Position numbers and translations under genes: made by a program. 12,291 bases of DNA from Megasphaera sp. UBA5897. Its GTDB lineage: Bacteria > Bacillota > Negativicutes > Veillonellales > Megasphaeraceae. Where the stretch lies: the NCBI GenBank assembly GCA_002431345.1, contig DJEN01000015.1, positions 1 through 12,291 of the forward strand, read 5' to 3'. Every line of letters begins with the position of its first letter. Position 1 is the first letter of the stretch. Of the stretch, positions 7,284 through 12,291 are shown piece by piece. Under the pieces are notes generated by a model. That model was not told where the DNA came from, did no database searches, and was given only the letters and a program-made list of their open reading frames with translations.

Positions 7284-8237
7284 TTATTTTCCATATGTAA
7301 TGCGCGGGTCAATAACAGCATACAAAATATCAATGATAATGTTGGCAATCAATACGGCAACAGCCGATAATATAACGATTGCCATCAATACCGGATAATC
7401 ACGGGAATTAATCGCCGCAACCGTCAAGGAACCAATGCCGGGCCATTGAAAAATCTGTTCTGTAATGACAGCCCCGCCAATAATTTTAGGTAAATCCGTA
7501 CCAATAACCGTTATAATCGGAATCAAAGAATTACGCAGTACATGATGCCATAAAATCTGCCGCCAGCTGAGTCCTTTGGCAAGAGCTGTCCGGATATAAT
7601 TTTGCTGCATGACATCAATGACGCTGGAACGGACATAGCGAATCATATTAGCCGAAAACTGCGACGCCATAACAATCACCGGCAGCACCAAATGCATGAG
7701 CAGTTCTGCCGCATCGCTGTCCGAACCTAACACGCTCATTCCCCCTGTCGGGAATATGTCCAACTGTACAGCAAAAATATAAATAAGTGCCAATCCTAAA
7801 AAAAACGGCGGAAAGGACACATTCAAGAAAGTCCAGCCAATAATGCAGCGGTCAAGCAGTGAATCTTTGCGAACAGCCGCCCAAATCCCCAAGGGAATTG
7901 CCGTGATATACGCAACAAACAGACTCAAACTCATGAGCAGCAGTGTCGGTGTCAGACGCTGTTCGATAATATCCAAAACAGGCTGGCGGTTTCCAAATGA
8001 AAATCCCAGATTTCCTGTCAGGAAATTGCCGACCCAATCTGCATATTGAACAATCAACGGCTTATCCAGCCCTAGCGCAGCCCGGGTCATTTCAATTTGC
8101 GTCGGCGTCATATCGGGTGTAATATACATATCGGCAGGATCGCCCGGCGTGAGATGTACTAGGATAAACGCTCCTACTGAAATAAGAAACAGTACCGGAA
8201 TCGATATGGCTAAACGCTTTGCAATATAAGTCCCCAT
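7284..8237 (-). CDS. oppB: Peptide ABC transporter permease OppB
   Basis: This is the first gene of the operon and the first membrane subunit. With the start at 8237 it has 317 residues. The N-terminus (MGTYIAKRLAISIPVLFLIS) is the classic OppB/DppB start with helix 1, followed by FILVHLTPGDPA (24-35) and the LGLDKPLIVQYADWV segment (55-69). The EAA loop is at about 214-240 (YIRTALAKGLSW, then HVLRNSLIP), and GGAVITEQIFQWPGIG (254-269) is a conserved block. The frame runs upstream to 8336, but that extension crosses the predicted transcription start and hairpin and has no ribosome binding site; AAGGGGGAG lies exactly seven bases before the ATG at 8237. Fold and length are normal for the family. 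Confidence 0.95.
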   Translation of the reverse strand: MGTYIAKRLAISIPVLFLISVGAFILVHLTPGDPADMYITPDMTPTQIEMTRAALGLDKPLIVQYADWVGNFLTGNLGFSFGNRQPVLDIIEQRLTPTLLLMSLSLFVAYITAIPLGIWAAVRKDSLLDRCIIGWTFLNVSFPPFFLGLALIYIFAVQLDIFPTGGMSVLGSDSDAAELLMHLVLPVIVMASQFSANMIRYVRSSVIDVMQQNYIRTALAKGLSWRQILWHHVLRNSLIPIITVIGTDLPKIIGGAVITEQIFQWPGIGSLTVAAINSRDYPVLMAIVILSAVAVLIANIIIDILYAVIDPRITYGK

Positions 8238-8244
8238 AAACAAT

Positions 8245-8253
8245 CTCCCCCTT
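8245..8253 (-). promoter_or_regulatory. Ribosome binding site deciding the oppB start
   Basis: AAGGGGGAG on the minus strand, seven bases before the ATG at 8237. It excludes the longer in-frame start at 8336, which would add 33 residues unlike any OppB N-terminus. Confidence 0.8.
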
Positions 8254-8307
8254 AGTATCTTCTGCCTTGCCATTCCCCTCCATACAGCAAAACAGCTACT
8301 AAAAAAA

Positions 8308-8341
8308 ATGCAATGGCTCATTGATATATGCGCCATTGCAT
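8308..8341 (-). promoter_or_regulatory. Hairpin plus U8 (attenuator-like or operator) at the opp transcription start
   Basis: ATGCAATGGC (8308-8317) and GCCATTGCAT (8332-8341) form a perfect ten-pair inverted repeat with a 14-base spacer. On the minus strand it is followed by eight T (8308-8301), the shape of an intrinsic terminator. The promoter at 8348-8376 would start RNA at about 8341, so the repeat begins at the transcript's 5' end, about 70 bases before oppB. It could attenuate the operon, protect its 5' end, or be a DNA operator straddling the start site. Confidence 0.7.
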
Positions 8342-8347
8342 GGTATG

Positions 8348-8376
8348 ATGATACAATAAAATTGGTAAAAAGTCAA
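8348..8376 (-). promoter_or_regulatory. Promoter of the opp operon
   Basis: On the minus strand TTGACT (8371-8376) is separated by 17 bases from TATCAT (8348-8353); each differs from the sigma-70 consensus at one position. A palindrome AAACGTTT (8375-8382) overlaps the -35 edge. The predicted start is near 8341, giving a leader of about 104 bases before oppB. No comparably good plus-strand promoter for the divergent peptidase gene could be fixed in this A+T-rich stretch. Confidence 0.75.
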
Positions 8377-8443
8377 ACGTTTTATTAATTTTTATTTTAA
8401 GTTATTATTGTTATTTTATAAAATTTATAAGGAGATTATGTAT

Positions 8444-9571
8444 ATGAGTAAAAAATTAAGTTTTGCAGTTCAATCATATATTCGTGAACATGCCCGCGAA
8501 GTCGTTGACCTAATTTGTACTATTTCATCCATTCCGTCGCCTACAGGACGCACCGAAAAAAAAGCAGCCTGGGTACTGCAATATTTAAAAAACTTGGGCA
8601 TTCAGAATGCATACATAGATGAAGTCGGCAATGTTATCTATCCACACGAGCTGAGTAAAACAGAGAAATTTCCCTTGTATAATGCCCATATTGATACGGT
8701 ATTTAATCAGCTCGATACGATTACGCCCCGGATTGACGGCAATATATTGGCCGCGCCGTCCTGCGGCGACAACAGTGCCAGCGTCGCCGGGCTGCTTTTT
8801 CTCATCAAAATGATACGCGACCTGCATATTACGCTTCCTGCGGGTATTCTTTTTGCCTTTAACGTCGGTGAAGAAGGGCTGGGCAATCTAAGCGGCATAC
8901 GGCATATTATGACACAATGGAAAGACCGGCTTTCTGAAGTCGTTGCCGTGGACTGCTCTTTTGATACGGCAGTCAATCTGGCAGTCGGTTCCCGCCGCTA
9001 TGCAGTAACCATTGATGCTGAAGGCGGCCACAGCTGGATGCATTTCGGCAATGACAATGCCATCGCCATCGCTTCGTCCATTATTTCCCGTCTCTATGGC
9101 ATGACGGTTCCCAAGCAGCCGCGAACTACGTACAATGTCGGCACGATTTCCGGCGGTACAACCGTCAATTCCATTGCTGCCAATGCCACATTTACTTTAG
9201 ATTTACGCAGTGAATCGATGGATGAATTAGAAAAATTAGATGCCGCTGTCAAAAAAATCATACGGAATGCAACAACTGATAAAATTCATATTACCCAACA
9301 GCTTTTAGGCGAACGGCCTTGCAGCAACGGTATATTAAAATCTGAATTATACGACCGCTACGAAGCAGTCCGTAAAGCACAGGGGTTACCAACCGTATGG
9401 CAGTCCGGCAGCACAGATGCTAATATTCCTCTCCACTTAGGAATTCCCGGTATTTCCTTTGGCATCTGCCGCAGCCACGGTGAACATACTATTCATGAAA
9501 CGCTAGAAATCGATACGATTGCTCCCGGTTTACAACAAATGGCTGATTTTATGTTTTTCTCCATTATCTAA
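8444..9571 (+). CDS. M20-family metallopeptidase / aminoacyl hydrolase
   Basis: This is a cytoplasmic zinc-dependent hydrolase of the M20 (M20/M25/M40) family, which includes peptidase T, dipeptidases and deacylases. With the start at 8444 the product has 375 residues. The metal and catalytic residues appear in the expected order: H82 and D84 in NAHIDT, bridging D109 in CGDNSAS, E143-E144 in GEEGLGN, D170 in AVDCS, and H348 in HTIHE. GGHSWMHFGNDNAI (194-207) begins the lid/dimerisation domain, and VGTISGGTTVNSIA (232-245) is typical. The start at 8444 has AAGGAG nine bases upstream; the ATG at 8438 is too close (three bases) and the TTG at 8408 has no site. No signal peptide is visible. It is divergent from the opp operon, suggesting that it processes imported peptides, but whether it cuts peptides or N-acyl amino acids is not decidable here. 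Confidence 0.9.
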   Translation: MSKKLSFAVQSYIREHAREVVDLICTISSIPSPTGRTEKKAAWVLQYLKNLGIQNAYIDEVGNVIYPHELSKTEKFPLYNAHIDTVFNQLDTITPRIDGNILAAPSCGDNSASVAGLLFLIKMIRDLHITLPAGILFAFNVGEEGLGNLSGIRHIMTQWKDRLSEVVAVDCSFDTAVNLAVGSRRYAVTIDAEGGHSWMHFGNDNAIAIASSIISRLYGMTVPKQPRTTYNVGTISGGTTVNSIAANATFTLDLRSESMDELEKLDAAVKKIIRNATTDKIHITQQLLGERPCSNGILKSELYDRYEAVRKAQGLPTVWQSGSTDANIPLHLGIPGISFGICRSHGEHTIHETLEIDTIAPGLQQMADFMFFSII

Positions 9572-9585
9572 CTGTATCATTATAT

Positions 9586-9634
9586 GTACAATACCGACAG
9601 GTGTCTTTCATACGGACATCTGTCGGTATTGTAC
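9586..9634. terminator. Twenty-pair hairpin between convergent peptidase and yqeB genes
   Basis: The left arm 9586-9605 (GTACAATACCGACAG then GTGTC) is complementary to the right arm 9615-9634 over 20 positions, 19 Watson-Crick and one G-U in plus-strand RNA, with a nine-base loop. Only GUUUC follows on the plus strand and no U-run follows on the minus strand, so it is a U-poor hairpin. The location, 14 bases past the peptidase stop and 26 bases past the yqeB stop, fits shared termination or 3' end protection. Confidence 0.75.
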
Positions 9635-9660
9635 GTTTCAGCTGAAAATAAATCTTCGTA

Positions 9661-10506
9661 TTATTTTTCCTGCTGCATCATCGCACAAAGCGCCGTCAAT
9701 ACAGCACCTCCCAAACAGCGGGCTTTGTCGGAAATGGTAAAACAATTCTTGATTTCTTCTTTTCGCGGGTCAATATCAGCAATTTTAAATCCGGGTATGA
9801 CCGGATAGGCACTGCGTATCAGACCGCGCAGCAGTCCAGTCAGCGTTGCAGGCACGGGGATTCCCATGTCTGCCGCAGGCTGTTGGCCGTCAGGAAGCGC
9901 ATCCTGCGTAATAACGCCAATAGGCTGACCTTTTTCTACCATATTGCCGATAGCCGATAAGCCGTAAAAATATCCCTCAGCCGGACTGTGAATGACCCGT
10001 TCTTTGCCAAAACCGGCAATCATGCCGGGAATACCTGTATTGGGCGCAGCTTCTCCTTCATAGATAAGACGTCCCAAATTATGACCCCGTTTTGTTTCTA
10101 TGACGACATCTACATCTGTACCTGCTGTAAACCCCGGTCCCAACGCAATCGTATGCGGTGCCATTGCCGTCGTCGTTCCCAAGTTTTTTTTGGCCAGAAT
10201 CGCATCGACGACAGCCCACGGCTTTAATTCCGCAATCGACCGGCCCTGCGGGTCCACCACGACCGGAACTTCATGGCTGCGCCAGGCTTTTTCTATAGCC
10301 CGCCCGCTTTTACAGCACCGTGCCGTCACGTCTTCTACGACAGCACTGCCGTCATATACGGCTTCCGACAATGCTACCTGCCGCCGAATGGCAGATGGGT
10401 CCGGCACTTCCAAAACCAACAGCAAAAATCCGGCTCGCCACAGCGCCTGCACTACGCCAGTCGCCAAATCACCGCCGCCGCGAATGATGACTAATTTATT
10501 CTTCAT
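9661..10506 (-). CDS. yqeB: YqeB/EF2563-type protein of the selenium-dependent molybdenum hydroxylase system
   Basis: The product (281 residues, full family length) matches the YqeB/EF2563 family, which is tied by genome context to selenium-dependent molybdenum hydroxylases and is thought to help mature the selenium-containing cofactor; its biochemical role is not established. The N-terminus KLVIIRGGGDLATGVVQALW (4-23) looks like a Rossmann-type nucleotide-binding start, followed by PSAIRRQVALSEAVYDG (37-53), which is family-typical. GTTTAMAPHTIALGPGF (110-126) and ETKRGHNLGRLIYEG (137-151) are further conserved blocks, and a biotinyl/HlyD-like barrel segment (SPAEGYFYG to EKGQPIGVI) spans about 174-199. 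A CC pair is at 64-65. The ATG at 10506 has AAAGG ten bases upstream. It is a single-gene unit; no selD, molybdenum hydroxylase or cofactor gene lies in the window. Confidence 0.85.
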   Translation of the reverse strand: MKNKLVIIRGGGDLATGVVQALWRAGFLLLVLEVPDPSAIRRQVALSEAVYDGSAVVEDVTARCCKSGRAIEKAWRSHEVPVVVDPQGRSIAELKPWAVVDAILAKKNLGTTTAMAPHTIALGPGFTAGTDVDVVIETKRGHNLGRLIYEGEAAPNTGIPGMIAGFGKERVIHSPAEGYFYGLSAIGNMVEKGQPIGVITQDALPDGQQPAADMGIPVPATLTGLLRGLIRSAYPVIPGFKIADIDPRKEEIKNCFTISDKARCLGGAVLTALCAMMQQEK

Positions 10507-10543
10507 GAGAACACAGCCTTTCTCTCAACTAGTTTTTTCCTAT

Positions 10544-10572
10544 AGTATACACAATCTCATATCATTTGTCTT
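10544..10572 (-). promoter_or_regulatory. Promoter of the yqeB gene
   Basis: On the minus strand AAGACA (10567-10572), a 17-base spacer and TATACT (10544-10549) give four and five matches of six to the consensus hexamers. The -35 lies directly behind the terminator of the upstream symporter gene, so yqeB would be transcribed separately from it. The predicted leader is about 30 bases. Confidence 0.55.
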
Positions 10573-10581
10573 TGCCCACAA

Positions 10582-10623
10582 AAAAAACAAACGCCTGACA
10601 TATGCATCAGACGTTTGTTTTTT
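10582..10623. terminator. Bidirectional-type intrinsic terminator after the AGCS gene
   Basis: AAAAAACAAACG (10582-10593) pairs with CGTTTGTTTTTT (10612-10623). After a single mismatch, CTGA/TCAG (10595-10598/10607-10610) continues the stem to an eight-base loop. The A-run extending to 10580 gives eight U on the minus strand, so it should end the symporter transcript; the plus strand also ends in six T. Confidence 0.88.
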
Positions 10624-10667
10624 GTCTATTGAACCAAAGGTCATTAGACGGGGATAGGATATAGAGG

Positions 10668-10700
10668 GTAGGGATGAAATTTCACCTATTTCATCCCTGC
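10668..10700 (-). other. Hairpin immediately after the AGCS stop codon
   Basis: AGGGATGAAAT (10670-10680) pairs with ATTTCATCCCT (10688-10698), extended by a G-U and a G-C pair to 13 pairs, around a seven-base loop. It lies four bases past the stop codon. No U-run follows on the minus strand, so it is more likely a 3' mRNA stabiliser placed before the true terminator at 10582-10623. Confidence 0.6.
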
Positions 10701-10704
10701 ATGA

Positions 10705-12129
10705 CTACGGTTCTGCATGCAGGGTATCATAATCCACTTTTTCCCCTCGTTTTTCCGGAATGACAACTTCTTTTTGGTACGCAAAGCATTCTTTAGCAAT
10801 ATCTTTGTTCAGCCAAAGCAGACAAATTAAATTCGGTATGGCCATCAATCCATTCATCGTATCTGAAAAATTCCACACCATGTCCAGTGTTTGGGTCGCG
10901 CCGACATAGGTAATCAAGCTAAAAATGATGCGATATGCCGTAATGACTTTGCGATTGTGAATCAAATATTCCAGTGCTTTTTCACCGTAATATTCCCAGC
11001 CCAAAATCGTCGAGAAAGCAAACAGCGTCAAGCCAATGGAAACAATGAATTTGCCGTATTCACCAAAGACGGTACTAAATGCCGCTATAGTCAGCTGTGC
11101 GCCTGTGACTAGTTTTCCTGTAGCCGGATCTATCGTTCCCAATACCCCTGAAGAAGCAATAACCAAGCCCGTAAGCATACAAATAATCATCGTATCAAAA
11201 AACGTACCGGTCATATTGACGTACCCCTGCCGCGACGGATGGTCTGTTTGCGCGGCAGCTGCGGCAATCGGTGCCGAGCCCAGCCCCGCTTCATTGGAAA
11301 AGACGCCGCGGGCAACGCCCCAGCGCATAGCTGTGAGCATAGAAGCTACGATAGAACCGCCAATGCCGCCGGCTACTGATTCAAAAGAAAAAGCCATACG
11401 GAACATTTCCGCAATCCCGGCAGGCAGTGCCGCTGCATTGACGACAATGACAATCACAGCCGTGATAAAATAAAAGCCGGCCATAAACGGTACGACAATA
11501 CTGGATACTTTGCCGATGCCTTTAATGCCGCGGACAAAAATAGCCAGCGAAGCTACTACAATGAGGATACCGACAATCCATGTCGGAATTTCATAACTCG
11601 TAAATAAAGCGGAAGAAATAGAATTTGCCTGCGTCATATTGCCAATGCCAAAGGAAGCACAGACGGCAAAGAACGCAAACAGCCAGGCTAATGTTCGTCC
11701 AGCTATTTTATTTTTGATGCCGTTTTTCATGGCATACATCGGTCCGCCTGCCATTTCTCCTACATCGTTGACTTCACGATATTTGACAGCCAGCACCGAT
11801 TCACCGTATTTCGTGGACAGCCCGAAGCAGGCACTAATCCACATCCAAACCAATGCGCCCGGTCCGCCTAATACCAGGGCCGTCGCTACGCCTACGATAT
11901 TCCCTGTCCCTACGGTCGCAGCCAGCGCTGTCATCAACGATTGGAAGGGTGAAATATCGCCGGCATGTTTACCCTTGCGAAAAATCATGCTGACGGCGTA
12001 CCACAAATTACGCCACGGCAAAAATTTAAGCCGCACCGTAAGAAAAATCCCAGTCCCTACGAGAAAGGCCAGCATAATCGGTCCCCAAACAAAATTATTT
12101 AATGCTTTTAACAAGCCCCCTATATCCAT
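10705..12129 (-). CDS. Sodium:alanine/glycine symporter, AGCS family
   Basis: This is an inner-membrane carrier that takes up alanine and/or glycine with sodium (or protons). With the start at 12129 it has 474 residues and about 11 membrane helices. Conserved AGCS blocks are FQSLMTALAATVGTGNIVGV (62-81), the EMAGGPMYAMKNG segment (125-137), the family signature GVFSNEAGLGSAPIAAAAAQ (275-294), and AFSTILGWEYYGEKALEYL (371-389). The C-terminus is a short hydrophilic tail. The frame includes an ATG at 12144, but GGAGGG at 12137-12142 lies seven bases before the ATG at 12129 and inside the longer version, so the shorter one is chosen. It has its own promoter upstream and terminator downstream, hence a single-gene unit. 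I see no recognisable glycine riboswitch in the leader. Confidence 0.94.
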   Translation of the reverse strand: MDIGGLLKALNNFVWGPIMLAFLVGTGIFLTVRLKFLPWRNLWYAVSMIFRKGKHAGDISPFQSLMTALAATVGTGNIVGVATALVLGGPGALVWMWISACFGLSTKYGESVLAVKYREVNDVGEMAGGPMYAMKNGIKNKIAGRTLAWLFAFFAVCASFGIGNMTQANSISSALFTSYEIPTWIVGILIVVASLAIFVRGIKGIGKVSSIVVPFMAGFYFITAVIVIVVNAAALPAGIAEMFRMAFSFESVAGGIGGSIVASMLTAMRWGVARGVFSNEAGLGSAPIAAAAAQTDHPSRQGYVNMTGTFFDTMIICMLTGLVIASSGVLGTIDPATGKLVTGAQLTIAAFSTVFGEYGKFIVSIGLTLFAFSTILGWEYYGEKALEYLIHNRKVITAYRIIFSLITYVGATQTLDMVWNFSDTMNGLMAIPNLICLLWLNKDIAKECFAYQKEVVIPEKRGEKVDYDTLHAEP

Positions 12130-12204
12130 GATGTATCCCTCCATCCTGCCATATATGCATTACCCCTATCAAAATTTCTCTACAACAAATACATTCGTCC
12201 TCTC

Positions 12205-12216
12205 TAAATGCATTTA
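12205..12216. promoter_or_regulatory. Perfect palindrome in the AGCS leader
   Basis: TAAATGCATTTA is a perfect 12-base palindrome about ten bases downstream of the predicted transcription start of the symporter gene. It could be an operator for a dimeric repressor. A palindrome this short in A+T-rich DNA can also occur by chance. Confidence 0.35.
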
Positions 12217-12230
12217 CTACTATGCTACGA

Positions 12231-12259
12231 AGTATAACACTATACTTTTATTTTGTAAA
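12231..12259 (-). promoter_or_regulatory. Promoter of the AGCS gene, with overlapping inverted repeat
   Basis: On the minus strand TTTACA (12254-12259), a 17-base spacer and TATACT (12231-12236) preceded by TGT form a strong promoter with an extended -10. The -10 sits in one arm of an inverted repeat, AAGTATA-GTGT-TATACTT (12230-12247), that could bind a regulator. The predicted start is near 12224, giving a leader of about 95 bases. Confidence 0.75.
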
Positions 12260-12291
12260 TAGTAAATCGTTTAAACATTTTAATAAATCTT

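Noticed and set aside
8092..8283. Possible leader peptide (MEGNGKAEDTKGE) upstream of oppB
   Set aside because: The ATG at 8283 lacks a ribosome binding site of its own, and the frame runs through the oppB ribosome binding site and far into oppB out of frame, unlike a leader peptide.
10100..10657. A 185-codon plus-strand open frame over yqeB and its upstream region
   Set aside because: Antisense to yqeB and continuing through the AGCS terminator hairpin; no motifs or start signals.
12130..12224. Possible glycine riboswitch in the AGCS leader
   Set aside because: AGCS genes are often controlled by one, but the conserved glycine-aptamer core is not visible and the leader of about 95 bases has no terminator stem.
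11639..12262. A 207-codon plus-strand open frame opposite the AGCS gene
   Set aside because: It is antisense to conserved membrane-protein codons and its Pro/Ala/Thr-rich translation matches nothing I know; it also runs across the AGCS promoter.

Overview
The window reads as a chromosomal segment of an anaerobic, low-to-mid GC Firmicute. The mixture of families suggests the Negativicutes (Megasphaera/Dialister-like), but this is an inference from gene content and protein style only; no rRNA or other taxonomic marker is present. It is dominated by nutrient uptake genes.

Layout. 1-707 (minus): 5' part of an iron-dependent alcohol dehydrogenase running off the left edge. 942-2291 (plus): a 14-helix DHA2-type MFS exporter with its own extended -10 promoter, visibly more A+T-rich than its neighbours. 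A bidirectional terminator at 2306-2350 separates it from a convergent five-gene peptide ABC transporter operon on the minus strand, read from 8237 down to 2464: oppB, oppC, oppA (lipoprotein), oppD, oppF. Divergent from this operon, at 8444-9571 (plus), is an M20-type metallopeptidase. A very strong 20-pair hairpin (9586-9634) lies between it and the convergent yqeB-type gene (9661-10506, minus), a family associated with selenium-dependent molybdenum hydroxylases. Last is a sodium:alanine/glycine symporter of the AGCS family (10705-12129, minus), bounded by a good promoter upstream and two hairpins downstream, one of them a clear intrinsic terminator.

How the genes may work together. The Opp system would import peptides, the divergent M20 enzyme could hydrolyse them or their derivatives in the cytoplasm, and the AGCS carrier moves small neutral amino acids. 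This is a plausible peptide and amino acid acquisition block, although only the five opp genes are clearly one transcription unit. The alcohol dehydrogenase, the MFS exporter and yqeB look independent of it.

Most of the noteworthy signal is in the RNA and regulatory layer: an inverted repeat followed by eight U exactly at the predicted opp transcription start, a long multi-part hairpin between oppA and oppD, a second hairpin upstream of oppA, the U-poor 20-pair hairpin at 9586-9634, mutually exclusive hairpins at the end of the AGCS gene, and palindromes over the AGCS promoter. At protein level, OppD has lost all four cysteines of its C-terminal cysteine cluster. I found no CRISPR array, tRNA, rRNA, insertion sequence or phage gene, and no clear candidate for an entirely new system. 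No gene-free stretch exceeds 300 bases.
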